A stretch of 64,000 nt of DNA from Siphonodentalium dalli (Eukaryota; Mollusca; Scaphopoda; Gadilida; Siphonodentaliidae): NCBI GenBank assembly GCA_032622095.1, contig CP136064.1:278219614-278283613 (forward strand), in the 5' to 3' direction. Each line of letters begins with the position of its first letter. The first letter of the stretch is position 1. The position numbers were made by a program, and so were the translations under genes. The notes beneath the pieces are model-generated. The model was given only the letters and a program-made list of their open reading frames with translations, was not told where the DNA came from and did no database searches. This document shows, in pieces, positions 1-11,119 of this stretch.

Positions 1-204
1 GATCGTATTTGCCCCTCCATTATGTTGGAACCTTCCAGGCGGTGGCTCAAGCTTTCTAATTATTTGACATTTCCAACCTGACATCCCTCTGTTAGAAAAT
101 TTCAAACTGGTTGCTAATCAAACAAAAATTTTGACCAAACGTAAAAACAATTTGCTACTGTTGGTCTAAAAACATTATTAATAATTGGTTCGAAAAAACA
201 ACAA

Positions 205-649
205 TTAACCCTTTACCCAACAAAACGGCCAGAAACGCCCAAAGAAAGCTTCAACAGCCTAAAATATCTTCCGTCTGTCTCAATAACACCATACAAATAT
301 GGATATCATTGGAACTGGTTCATTGACCACACTGTGGTGGTTACAGTTATGCCCTGTGCCAATGCATTCTCTTATATATCCCTTGCATATATAAGAGAAT
401 GCATTGGCCTAAAAATATTCTTTTTTAAACACTTTTTACCATTTTTTCTTACATTCTATAACAATTTTATAATTTGTTCTTACATTTTTTAACAATTTTT
501 ATAATATTTTTCTACATTCTTTGACAATTTTATCATTTTTAATATGTTAAGCCAATGCATTCTCTTATATATGCGAGGCGACCTATGGTCGACTCGCATA
601 TATAAGAGAATGCATTGGCACAGGGCCGTTCTGTTGGGTAAAGGGTTAA
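205..649. mobile_element. Double-hairpin MITE, family 1 (TTAACCCTTTACCCAACA ends), full length
   Basis: It is flanked and ended by TTAA on both sides, with terminal inverted repeats TTAACCCTTTACCCAACA. Piggy-bac-type elements typically use TTAA targets and CCC-starting termini, hence a piggyBac-like assignment. Inside lie two inverted copies of the GCCAATGCATTCTCTTATAT hairpin (about 357-400 and 552-620) separated by an AT-rich spacer; the first has lost its loop. The 62-64-codon open frames over it are read through the palindrome and are not genes. Confidence 0.8.
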
Positions 650-1587
650 TAATAATTTCAATCTATATGTGCGGTGTAAAATGTCAAAATAATGTTGTGT
701 CAGGCATGAAATTTCCAACTGTTGAAAACTTCAACTAAAGTCGATCACCCCCCCCCCCCCCCCCCCCTGTCATCACATCCCTGGAGGCACCCGCTCAGTA
801 TAATGCATTCATTGCTTCATCTGTGCATGAACAAATTCTCATATCTCAGATATATTTGCAGACTCAGTTTCGCTATTTGTATACAGTTGATCTACACATT
901 CCATTCCCTGTGACATGTAATTATATTATAATTGTCGTGTTATGCTATAATTATAGAATAAATCATTGGTGCCTTATATGTGAAGCAAAAATACAAATAC
1001 TTCAATTTGAGAAATTTATAGAAACATATATATGTTATGTTATGTTATGTTATGTTATGTAGGCCTAGGTTACAATAAGAGAACCAGCAGCTATAATTTA
1101 AAGATGGTCTATCTCTTCCTGGCTTTGATTACATAAATTGTAAATAATTGGTTTTGATGATTATGTGAAATAATTCATGAGGAGAGCCGGGCCTCGTAAA
1201 CTTGAGTGAGCCGAGTGAATTATGTCATTTAATCATCCAAAACAATAGATTGTTCTGTTTATTACACACTTTCCACCACTAAAAGGCGCTAATTTGAAAG
1301 ATAATATGTGACAAAATAGTCCCTGATCAGCTGATCACGTGCTCTCACCAAGGACATAATTCATAGGTGTGACATTATCACTTTAATTCACCGAAAAGTC
1401 TTTATAAATCACAACTAAGTGTGTAATAAAACAATATCATTTTTATAAAACCTTATTTCAAGACTAAAAATACCTTTTTGTGAATAAAACAGACCAAACT
1501 GAAAATTGGGTATATAATTTGTCTAAAATGCATAATAAAGTGGTTTATTTCTGATGCAGCCAAGTGACATTCAAAATTACATTTGCG
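650..1587. other. Intergenic DNA without recognisable gene
   Basis: AT-rich, with a run of about 20 C at 750-768. No transposon ends found. Short open frames here have no coding character. Confidence 0.5.
1035..1061 (+). repeat. TATGT microsatellite
   Basis: About five TATGT units in a row, running into TAGGCCTAGG. Confidence 0.85.
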
Positions 1588-1658
1588 TTGATGGAGGGTG
1601 CTAACAAGATAGAGTTCTCCCCCTTGATGGAGGGTGCTAACAAGATAGAGTTCTCCCT
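1588..1658 (+). repeat. 35-bp direct duplication
   Basis: TTGATGGAGGGTGCTAACAA followed by GATAGAGTTCTCC occurs twice in a row with one change. Confidence 0.8.
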
Positions 1659-1725
1659 CTTGCTATGTTCTGAACATTTCTGCAGTTTGCTTGTTCAAAA
1701 CAAAGCTCCATTTACTATCCCTATA

Positions 1726-1830
1726 GCACAGGTCCCCAGAACAAAAATTGACCCCACCCCCAATAATACTTATTCCTATAGATTAAGTATTATTGGGGGT
1801 GGGGTCAATTTTTGTTCTGGGGACCTGTGC
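1726..1830. repeat. Perfect 47-bp-arm inverted repeat
   Basis: The left arm 1726-1772 starts GCACAGGTCCCCAG and ends AATAATACTTA. The right arm 1784-1830 is its exact complement. The spacer is 11 nt. No mismatch was seen, so the repeat is either very young or maintained. Weaker outer symmetry (CTATAG on both sides) suggests a tiny MITE. Confidence 0.85.
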
Positions 1831-2149
1831 CCTATAGATGGTAATATTATTTGAGAAAAATTATAATTGAATTTATATTAATTGATAGAAGCTTTTCCAG
1901 ATAGGTGTCCTAGATTCATGTCCACTATTTTTTACACCAGAATCTATATAAAACTTGTCAGGAAGAGATACACTTTCTTTAAAGATACGGGCGGCTTTGG
2001 CGGTGGGTATGCTGTTAAAATATTCACCTCTGTCAAAAACTGCCATAAACAGAAATAATAGTAAAATACATATATTAACAGATTTTGTTCTTATACCAAT
2101 CAGAAATATGGCATAAACAGTATGTTATTGTCAAATGTTTTTCCTTTGT

Positions 2150-2520
2150 TATGTAAACAAAAGCAAAAAACGTTACAGAACCTGGCTTTGTTTAGATCCG
2201 GATATGGTAAACATAAAGAGCGTTATTTGTTACTGTTTTCCTGATATGGAAATAATAAAGAGCATTTATATCATTTGTGTGTGATTAACCAATAGAATTG
2301 CACTGTGTTATGTAAACAGAAGCAAAACTTCGGTAACACGAGCAGGCTCTTGTTTACGTACACCATCGTACGTCTTGACGACAATATACTATTTACGCGC
2401 TGATTATGTTTGGCATATGAACAAAACTATATATATTTTAATATTCCTTCTGTTGATGGTGGTTTGAACAAATATGAATATTTCTGCAATGAACACTGCC
2501 CGTGCCTTTAAACTTTAAAG
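2150..2520 (+). repeat. Dispersed repeat (AGATCCGGATATGG), copy 1
   Basis: GATCCGGATATGGTAAACAT, AAAGAGCG-TATTTGTTACTG, TTTTCCTGATATGGAA, TATGTAAACAGAAGCAAAAC and CATCGTACGTCTTGA recur at 33685-33915. The distal part (TTTTAATATTCCTTCTGTTG ... GTGCCTTTAAA) recurs, more diverged, at 49050-49250. Confidence 0.78.
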
Positions 2521-3355
2521 GTGTTCAACGGCCTTGAAGTGGGTTCATGTCATTTCACATAAATTTCATAAAACACAACACAACTATCATCAAGAAGTAC
2601 ATGTACAATTATAGCAAATTCGTTCTTATTTTCATAATTAATAACTCCAATTTCAAAATTTCACATATCAAAACCATTATTTTTATGTTACAGCTAGTTA
2701 CAGCGGCATTATTGGTGTTGAATAATTTACTAAAGATTAATCAAATCTCGACAGTGAACATTGGAAAAGGTCAAAGCATTGAAAAATATTCTGAAAAATC
2801 ATATTTAGACTAAATTAATAGGCAAATAGCGGCGTTTGTTGACAAATGACTATAACAGTTTTGTTTACATTAGAATGATTTCAACATTGGGAAATTTTGT
2901 TATTGGGGAGCTATCAATTAATGAAACTAGAACAAAGCTTATCTATTTCTCCAAGTTCTTCTGATTTGGGGTGTTTTTACAGCCTTTTATCATTTTTACA
3001 CATTTACCAACTGCGAGTGCCTTGGGGTCCCATTAAGAGGGGTAATGGGCACCCTTGCCTAACAATTTGCAAGATACATATACAAGGCACACTGTCCCCC
3101 TCCTTTGCCTTTTTGTTTTAGCATCTATCAATATTTCTATGCATTTTCTGTATTTATATTATGTTAAATTGATTATTTGATTGTTATTGATATTATAATT
3201 TATAAATGTTTGATTGAAATAATGAGGTTGTTCCCTTTCTGAGGCCAAAATTATGCAAATTGTCTTCAAATGTTTACAATTGGATCCCAGCAGAATTTTG
3301 GACATTAGGTTTCAGAGGATGATTTCTAAGAGAACAAAAATAAGGTAAGGTCCTA
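2521..3355. other. Intergenic DNA without recognisable feature
   Basis: AT-rich and apparently unique in this window. A 74-88-codon open frame on each side of 2850 shows no motif. Confidence 0.45.
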
Positions 3356-3755
3356 TTAACCCTTTACCCAACAGAAGGGCCCTGTGCCAATGCATTCTCT
3401 TATATATGCGAGTCGACCATAGGTAGCCTCGCATATATAAGAGAATGCATTGGCTTAACACATTAAAAATTATAAAATTGTTAAAGAATGTAAGAAAAAA
3501 TGGTAAAAAGTGTTAAAAAAAGATTTTTTTTAGGCCAATGCATTCTCTTATATATGCGAGGCGACCTATGGTCGACTCGCATATATAAGAGAATGCATTG
3601 GCACAGGGTATAACTATAACCATCACAATGTGGTCAATGAGCCGGTTCCAATGATATCCATATTTGTATGGTTCTATTGAGACAGACCGAAGATATTTTA
3701 GGCTGTTGAAGCTTTATTTGGCCGGTTTTGGACGGTTTGTTGGGTAAAGGGTTAA
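3356..3755. mobile_element. Double-hairpin MITE, family 1, full length
   Basis: TTAA is present at both ends with TTAACCCTTTACCCAACA termini. It contains two hairpins (about 3385-3454 and 3535-3602) of ~69 nt each, in opposite orientation. Each has a 27-bp perfect outer stem, one mismatch, a 5-bp inner stem and a 3-nt loop. Confidence 0.82.
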
Positions 3756-3774
3756 TCCATTGTTGTCTATTGTT

Positions 3775-3920
3775 TTTAAGTGGTCATTTCTGTCATTTTT
3801 AACATAATATGTTGCACTTGATGACAATTTGAATGGGTGGCCGTTATTAACATTGCTTGTTCTGAGACCAGAAACAGTCAGGTGGCATGCAGGAACCCTG
3901 TAGCAGGGTCTGTTAAAAAA
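3775..3920 (+). repeat. Flank duplicated at 6547-6685
   Basis: AAGTGGTCATTTCTGTCATT, ATGTTGCACTTGATGACAAT and GACCAGAAACAGTCAGGTG appear in both, with a handful of differences. Here it leads into the 134-bp array; at 6685 it leads into AAACCTCTAATGCGC. Confidence 0.82.
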
Positions 3921-3924
3921 CAAC

Positions 3925-5935
3925 ATCCTTTGTTTGAACTAAATCGGTCAAGGTGCCGAGAATTGGCATGGGTGCCCTATTTGAACCCCTCTGGATGGTG
4001 GCCATTTTGGATCAGGGTGGGGTGTGTGGAAAGAGTGTCTTGGGACCTACCCTACAACACCCTTTGTTTGACCTAATTCAGTCAACGTGCCGAGAAATGG
4101 CATGGGTGTCCTATTTGAACCCCTCTGGATGGCGGCCATTTTGGATGGGTGTGGGGTGTGTGGAAAGAGTGTCTTGGGACCTACCCTACTGCACCCTTTG
4201 TTTGACCTAAATCAGTCAAGGGGCCGAGAAATGGCATGGGTGCCCTATTTGAACCCCTCTTGATGGTGGCCATTTTGGATCGGGGTGGGGTGTGTGGAAA
4301 GAGTGTCTTGGGACCTACCCTACAACACCCTTTGTTTGACCTAAATTGGTCAAGGTGCCGAGAATTGGGATGGGTGCCCTATTTGAACCCCTCTGGATGG
4401 CAGCCATTTTGGATCAGGGTGGGGTGTGTGGAAAAAGTGTCTTGGGACCTACCCTACAACACCCTTTGTTTGACCTAAATCAGTCAAGGTGCCGAGAAAT
4501 GGCATGGGTGCTCTATTTGAACCCCTCTGGATGACGGCCATTTTGGATCGGTGTGGGGTGTGTCGAAAGAGTGTCTTGGGACCTACCCTACAACACCCTT
4601 TGATTGACCTAAATCAGTCAAGGGGCCGAAAGATGGCATGGGTGCCCTATTTGAACCCCGCTGGATGGTGGCCAATTTCAATCAGGTTGGGGTGTGTGGA
4701 AAGAATGTCTTGGGAGCCACACTACAAAACCTTTGTTTGACATAAATTGGTCAAGGGGTTGAGAAATGGCATGGGTGCCCTATTTGAACCCCTCTGGAAC
4801 ACGGTTCGGGGTGGGGTGAATATTTAGATTGGTTTGGGAGCCACCATATAAAAACCATTTTATTTGCCTAAGTTGGTCAAGGGTCCAAGAAGTGGTATGG
4901 GTGCCCCATTTGAACCCCTCTTGATGTGGCCATTTTTGATCAGAGTGGGGTTGTGTGGCTGTTTGGAAAGAATCTCTTGGGAACCACACTACAACAGCCC
5001 TTGTTTGACCTAAATCAGTCATGGCGTCCAGAAAAGGCCGATGTCCTAATTGAACCCCTCTGTATGGTGGCCATTTTGGATCGGTGTGGGGGTAAATGTT
5101 TAGATTGTCTTGGGGGGGGGGCACACTACAACACCCTTTGTTTGAACTAAATTGGTCAAGGGGCCAATAAATGGCATGGGGGTCCTATTCGAACCCCTCT
5201 GGATGGTGGCCATTTTGGATCGGGGTGGGGCGTTTGGTAAGAGTGTCTTGTGGGCCACCCTACAAAAGCTTTGTTTGACCTAAATTGGTCGTAGGGCCGA
5301 GAAATGGCATGGGTGCCTATTTGAACCCCTCAAACGGTGGCCATTTTGGATCGGGTTCGGTGAATATTTAGATTGGCTTAGGGGCCACCCTACAACACCC
5401 TTTATTTGACCTAAATCGGTCAAGGGGCCGAAAAAGACATGGGTTCGCTATTTGAAGCCCTCTGGGTGGTGGCCATTTTGAATCGGATGGGGTGTGTGGG
5501 GTGATATTTAGATTGACTTGGGCACCCTACAACATCCTTTGTTTGACCAAAATCGTAAGGAGCCGAGAAATGATGGCATGCTTGGGTGCCCTATTTGAAT
5601 CCCTCTGGACGGCGCCCATTTTGGATCAGGTGGGCTATGGTGGCCACACTATACAACATCATTTGGTTTGACCTACATCGGTCAATGGGCCGAGAAATGG
5701 CATGGGTGTCCCATTTCAACCCCTCTGGACGGAGGCCATTTTGGATCGTGGTGGGGTGAATATTTATATTGGATTGAGGCCATCCTAGGCCCCATACAAC
5801 ACCCCTAAATCGGTCAAGGGGCCGGGAAATGGCATTCATGTATGCCCTATTTGAATCCCTCTGGACGTCGGGGTGGGGTGTGTGGAAAGAGTGTCTTGTG
5901 GGGACCACCCTACTTTGTTTGACCTAAATATAAAA
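3925..5935 (+). repeat. 134-bp satellite array, about 15 units
   Basis: Units begin TTTGACCTAAAT-GGTCAAG at 3933, 4067, 4201 and 4335 (exact 134-bp steps). They contain GAAATGGCATGGGTGCCCTA, TTTGAACCCCTCTGGATGG, GGCCATTTTGGATC and TGGAAAGAGTGTCTTGGGAC. The first five units are close to each other; later units diverge and carry indels. Staggered open frames are by-products. It is inserted into a sequence whose left flank (3775-3920) recurs without the array at 6547-6685. Confidence 0.9.
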
Positions 5936-5957
5936 TGTTTCGAATAAGTAATAGAAG

Positions 5958-6143
5958 TCACTTTCGTTTCTTTACCGTCATCGTCAAAGTCGAGATTAGC
6001 CGACCAACCGCAGACGAATCGCGCGTTCCGCCGGTTTCGCTATTATCCATCAGGGCAGCAATGTAATTCTGCGGCATCGTTTCCTGCCATCCGCTCGCGT
6101 CGAACGCTTCCACAAGCACGCATTGCCTGATGTGTTTTTTATT
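5958..6143 (-). other. CpG-rich open stretch without start codon (minus), possible exon fragment
   Basis: Sixty-one sense codons then TGA, opened after TAG at 6144-6146. It includes EAFDASGWQETMPQNYIAA and ends TVKKRK. The DNA is markedly richer in CpG than the surroundings (CGAATCGCGCGTTCCGCCGG). A CAG is available as splice acceptor on the minus strand at about 6125. No family was recognised. It could be a captured exon or a chance open stretch in an unusual-composition fragment. Confidence 0.25.
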
Positions 6144-6241
6144 CTATCGACGAATCGTGCGGCAAACGCGCGTAGAAGGTCCTTTAAAGATTACCCCAAT
6201 GCATCGTTAATTTATTTGGTCGAAATCGTCCCATAACCACG

Positions 6242-6703
6242 AAACCTCTAATGCGCATCATTGGAACCGGCTCCTTGACCACATTGTGATAGTTACAGTT
6301 ATGCCCTGTGCCAATGCATTCTCTTATATATGCGAGTCGACCATAGGTCGCCTCGCATATATAAGAGAATGCATTGGCCTAATAAATTTATTTTTTTAAC
6401 ATTTTTTCTTACATTCTTTAACAATTTTATAAATTTTAATGTGTTAAGCCAATGCATTCTCTTATATATGCGAGGCGACCTATGGTCGACTCGCATATAT
6501 AAGAGAATGCATTGGCACAGGGCCCTTCTGTTGGGTAAAGGGTTAAGTGGTTATTTCTGTCATTTTTAACATAATATGTTGCACTTGATGACAATTTGAA
6601 TGGGTGGCCGTTATTAACATTCTTGTTCTGAGACCAGAAACAGTCAGGTGACATACAGGGACCCTGCTGCAGGGTATGTTAAAAAACCTCTAATGCGCAT
6701 CAT
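6242..6703. repeat. Copied segment flanked by a 20-bp direct repeat
   Basis: AAACCTCTAATGCGCATCAT occurs at 6242-6261 and 6684-6703. Between them lie the truncated family 1 MITE and a copy (6547-6685) of the sequence that follows the MITE at 3356 (3775-3920). The block therefore looks like a relocated or templated copy of the 3.4-3.9 kb region. Confidence 0.65.
6260..6546. mobile_element. Double-hairpin MITE, family 1, left-truncated
   Basis: The right terminus GTTGGGTAAAGGGTTAA is intact. The left side begins inside the element (ATTGGAACCGG) next to a 20-bp direct repeat at 6242-6261, so the distal end is missing. Both hairpins (about 6313-6379 and 6449-6515) are intact. It is in the opposite orientation to the copy at 3356 and is followed by the same flank as that copy. 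Confidence 0.75.
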
Positions 6704-7284
6704 GGGTGCATGCCACTTTTGTCGGCTCCCATGGCGGCGGCGCGAGCTAGAGGGTGAAGTTTTCGGCTTTTCTATACGACAACTCAACGTGAACTTATAG
6801 GGTGGGCCATCCATGTACGCCAAGCCACACAGGCCATCCCACCGCACCATTTATTTATTTGATCAAAATCGATTGTTTACATTAAGGAACTGGGAATAAG
6901 TATAGAGCCAATGTCACTTAATAGGGTCCGAAGATTTGCAGTCGGACCTCGGTCGTTCGCGGCAGAGGAGTCCCGTCGCTGAAGTCCCAATATTCACGGA
7001 AGTCACTTAAAATGGCTTAAAAAGCAACTTTAAATGGGTGACGCATGTGCGTGTGGTGATTAGCGGAGACGTATTTTAAACGAATAACAGCATGAGAATT
7101 GCAACAATGCCGGGGTCCGCTGCAAATAAGGACCTAATGCAAATCGTCGGACTGCAAGACTAAAGCCAACGTTTTTCACCTATAACTTTTCTGACGCCAG
7201 TTCATGGTATGATGAATGCATGGTGCGTGCTTGAGTTCATATATATTCTCACGAATTCGGTTTGGCCAGAAGGCAGAATTAATT
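6704..7284. other. Unassigned intergenic DNA
   Basis: Moderate GC at 6710-6850 and 6940-7150. A weak inverted pairing exists between GATTTGCAGTCGGAC (about 6933) and AAATCGTCGGACTGCAAG (7142). No gene seen. Confidence 0.4.
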
Positions 7285-7425
7285 GTCTTCACTGATTCAA
7301 AGAGAACATGTGAGTCTTGTATTCATGTATGCATTTTCACATTACATTATTACTTGCAAGAAAACTTTTATCAAACATTAAATCTTTATTGTTCGTATCT
7401 ATGACCGCGGGAATATAGTAAAGAG
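7285..7425 (+). repeat. Third, diverged copy of the gene-upstream repeat
   Basis: TTCAAAGAGAAC, GAGTC-GTAT, CATTTTCACATTACA, TTATTGTTCGT and GCGGGAATA occur in the same order as in the copies at 9989 and 11196, with many substitutions. This suggests an older upstream duplication before the 35-bp array expanded between the copies. Confidence 0.5.
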
Positions 7426-7439
7426 TCCCAAATGCCGTC

Positions 7440-7720
7440 TGTGTCACTCGCAATCTGGGAAATTGTTGAAGTTTCGACAGGGAACCTTATAAAGTCGAAA
7501 AATATAACACGGGGGGGGGGGGGGGTATATATTTCTCAGTGATTACCTGTTCCTTAATAATGTACCCAGTCTCACTGCAGTGAAGGTCCCAACTCGAAAT
7601 TGCACGATATAAGTGACTCTGTGAGCGATTTGGATTTCTTCTGGATAATTAATCCAATGTTTATTGCAATATAGGCTCACAAAAGTCACAGAAAAAAACA
7701 CGCAATCTTGATCTGTGACC
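7440..7720. mobile_element. Half of an AGATCATG-family element
   Basis: GAAGTTTCGACAGGGAACCT, TATAAAGTCGAAAAATATAA, TGTTCCTTAATAATGTAC and GTCCCAACTCGAAATTGCA match 29295-29420. A run of G at about 7512-7525 interrupts it. No terminal ends seen. Confidence 0.55.
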
Positions 7721-7796
7721 ACCCCATAATTTGAAGTAAATCATTTAGGAATAAGTATTTTCAAAAGAAATATATTCCCTGCCTTGTATAATGACT

Positions 7797-9228
7797 AACA
7801 TCGGTCACTGCTACATGATTGTATAATGCCAAACACCGGTGACTGTTACACGATTGTATAACACCAAACACCGATCACTGTTACACGATAGTATTACGAC
7901 AAACACCAGTCACTGTTACATGGTTGTATAACGCAGAACACTGGTCACTGTTACATGATTGTATAACACCAAACACCGATCACTGTTACATGATTGTATA
8001 TCGCCAAACACCGGTCACTGTTACATGATTGTATAACGCAGAACACCGGCCACTGTTACATGATTGTATATCGCCAAACACCGGTCACTGAGCATTACAT
8101 GATTGTATAACGCCAAATACCGGTCACTGTTACATGATTGTATCACGCCAAACACCGGTCACTGTTACATGATTGTATAATGCCAAACACAGGCCACTGA
8201 TACATGATTGTATACCGCCAAACACCGGTCACTGTTACATGATTGTATATCGCCAAACACCGGTCACTGCTGCACGATTGTATAATGCCAAACACCGGTC
8301 ACTGTTACATGATTGTATAATGCCAAACACCGGTCACTGCTACATGATTGTATAATGCCAAATAAAGGTCACTGCTACATGATTGTATAACGCACAATTC
8401 CGGTCACTGCTACATGATTGTATGACGCCAAACACCGGTCACTGTTACATGATTGTATATCGCCAAACAACAGTCACTGTTACATGATTGTATAATGCCA
8501 AACAGCCGTCACTGTTACATTGTATATCGCCAAACACCGGTCACTGTTACATGATTGTATAATGCCAAACACCGGTCACTGCCACATGGTTGTATAACGC
8601 CAAACACCGGTCACTGCTACATTATTGTATAAAGCCAAACACCCGTCACTGTTACATTGTATATCGCCAAACACCGGTCACTGTTACATGATTGTATAAT
8701 GCCAAACACAGGTCACTGTTACATGATTGTATAATGCCAAACACATGTCACTGCTACATGATTGTATATCGCCAAACACAGGTCACTGTTACATGATTGT
8801 ATATCGCCAAACACCGGTCACTGCTACATGGTTGTATAATGCCAAACACCGGTCACTGTTGCATGATTGTATAACGACAAACACCGGTCACTGTTACATG
8901 GTTGGATAACGCCGAACAGCGGTCACTGTTACATGATTGTATATCGCCAAACACCGGTCACTGATACATGATTGTATAATGCCAAACACCCGTCACTGCT
9001 ACATGATTGTATAACGCCAAACACCGGTCACAGTTACATGATTGTATAACGCAGAAAACCGGTCACTGCTGCATGATTGGATAACGCCGAACAACGGTCA
9101 CTGTTACATGATTGTATATCGCCAAAGACCGGTCACTGTTACGTGATTTATAACGCCAAACACCGGTCAATGTTACATGATTGGATAACGCCAAACACCG
9201 GTCACTGTTACATGATTGTATAACGCCG
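7797..9228 (+). repeat. 35-bp satellite array, about 40 units
   Basis: The unit is GGTCACTGTTACATGATTGT plus ATATCGCCAAACACC. Three interspersed variants (ATCGCC, AATGCC, AACGC-) recur. Occasional 5-bp deletions (for example TACATTGTATATCG at 8517 and 8654) show local unit duplication. Confidence 0.92.
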
Positions 9229-9639
9229 TCTGTTAACATTTTTGGTTTCCGACCGACAACTCCAGTTTGGATTCTTTGATCTGAACCAAAGTTGGTATAT
9301 GTATTTCCCAGCTAAAGATACAGGCCAATTTTAGTTCGAATATGGGCACCGTCCAATTATTTTTTACATGAGTTACGGCCCTCTTTCGACTTGGACTTGA
9401 CGGAGTTCATAAACATTTCGGTTTTCGAAATATGGGTTCTATTTCAATTATTTTCACGTGAGTTACGGCCATTTTTCGACTTTGAATTTGACCGCATTTT
9501 CGCATTGAAATTAGGGGTATATAAGATATTCTTTGTAAACTCAAATTAGTATTACAATTCGAAATAGATAAAGGTGTATGCTCTTGTTTAGGATTACGAT
9601 AACGTGTGTAATAGCTTGTATTATATATTCAGTGACAAG
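9229..9639. other. Unassigned DNA with AGTTACGGCC repeats
   Basis: GAGTTACGGCC-TTTTTCGACTT occurs twice (9370 and 9459), each followed by a TTGAC/TTTCG block. A related text, GAGTTATGCCCCCTTTTTGA, is at 32293. It resembles interspersed repeats common in marine invertebrate introns; no ends could be set. Confidence 0.4.
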
Positions 9640-10410
9640 TCCAGCACAGCGGTAATGGATTATCGCGTTGAGATGCGGTTCATGAATGGATTATCGTGTT
9701 GAGATACGGTTCTTTAATGGATTATCGTGTTGAGATTTTAAAGTTTATCAGCTTATCTGGCTTTTGGTTCCACGCCCACCCGATCACAAATGCATAATTT
9801 TATACATGTGCCAATTTTTCTACTGAATGCCCGGCAGAAACGTAACGAAAAAACAAACAAAACAAAACTCATAAAAATTAAAAAAACCAATGCCACTGAT
9901 GAAAATCAACAATGTTTATTCCGAATCGAATGTGTACGGGCGCCAGTGTTTCTTTTGGTTCTATACTATATAGGTAACGATTAAAGGCATGATGCATAGT
10001 CTGTGCTTTATTTCAAATTTCCCATGATATCGGCCATTAATTCAAAGAGAACTCACGGTCGAGTCCCGTATATATTTGCCTTTTCACATTACACGATTGC
10101 TTGTAATATTTCATTATAAATTCATTTTGTTTTTGTTCGTGCATTGACAAGTCTCGCACAGCAGGAATACAGTTAATTGACATAATGTTAGGCCGTCTGC
10201 ATTATTCGCATAACTCAAGCAGACGACTGCAGTCTCAAGATATTTTTATTATATACGAATGTATTCTTAAAATACGATCATATACTCATCAAGCATCAAA
10301 GTAGTCCATGCATGGATTATCGCTTTGAGATTCATGAATGAATTATCGTGTTGCATTGCATGCGCTCACCCGATCACAAACATTTGATTCATGTTCTAAT
10401 TTGTCTACTG
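9640..10410 (+). repeat. Upstream duplication, left copy
   Basis: The block from 9989 (ATGATGCATAGTCTGTGC) to about 10300 recurs at 11196-11505 immediately upstream of exon 1, with scattered substitutions and small indels. The preceding parts also recur: GATCACAAA, the CTACTGAATG and AAACAAAC tracts at 9780-9880 match 10365-10500. The result is a tandem duplication of about 1.2 kb, the right unit being enlarged by an hAT-like insertion. A more diverged third copy of part of it lies at about 7285-7425. Confidence 0.75.
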
Positions 10411-10559
10411 AATGTCTTTCATTTCTTAATATCCTCAAATATCCCACAGAAATGTAAACAAAAAACAAACTAACAAATAAAAAAAATAAAAAACCCCAAT
10501 TTTTTTTTTAAACAATGCGACCGATGAAATGCCCATTACATGTTTTTTCCACTTTTATC

Positions 10560-11107
10560 AGGGGGGGGGGTCGGAAAAAAATTTCAGGCACGTATGGCAT
10601 TTTTTCCCTTTCGATCATTTTTTGTACCCACCCACCCCCACCGCCAATTTTTTTTCCGTTTTCGGCAGTTTTTTCCGACCATTTTTTGACACCCACCCCC
10701 CCGTTTAACACTAAAACAGAGATTGCGGGGGGAAATTCACTGTAAACAGCTGTATTTGAATTTCTGTGCATATTATTTATCATGGATGTTAACATGGACA
10801 TGTAAATAGGAATGAGTCATTTTGAGGTCATTCGGCCAAAAAAAACATGGCTGCCAGTGGCCATCTTGGATTTCAAAATTTGCAACAAAATACAACACGA
10901 TAACTGCCTGCAGTCAGTTTACCAGTTAGAATTACATTATTTCTCTCATGCAAAGTGGTTTTGAAGCCCAGCTCATTGCCAAAACACTAAAAAACAAGCA
11001 GGTTTTTTTTTTTTTTAGTTGCGGAAAAAATTGCTTATTGGTGGCTTTGACCACCCACCCACCCCGGCATACGTGCCGGATTTTTTTTTTCACCCCCCCC
11101 CCCCCTG
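10560..11107. mobile_element. hAT-like MITE with poly-G/poly-C ends
   Basis: Left flank CTTTTATC and right flank CTTTTATT match at 7 of 8 positions. The element runs AGGGGGGGGGGTCGG ... CCCCCCCTG, as in 21710-23493, with TTTTTCCG-rich subterminal sequence. Inserted in the right copy of the gene-upstream duplication. Open frames on both strands reflect the homopolymer-rich ends. Confidence 0.58.
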
Positions 11108-11119
11108 CTTTTATTTAAC

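Noticed and set aside
3837-5150. Chain of overlapping 60-114-codon frames reading WVPYLNPSGW-type repeats
   Set aside because: They arise from the 134-bp satellite, shift frame from unit to unit (134 is not divisible by three) and have no start or splice context.
6299-6569. Peptides with RMHW, ILLYMR and RGDLWSTRIYKR recurring across the window
   Set aside because: They are translations of the hairpin arms of the double-hairpin MITEs and appear on both strands.
7797-9228. Possible CRISPR array (regular ~35-bp repeats)
   Set aside because: Units are contiguous with no unique spacers, and the sequence is eukaryotic; it is a satellite.
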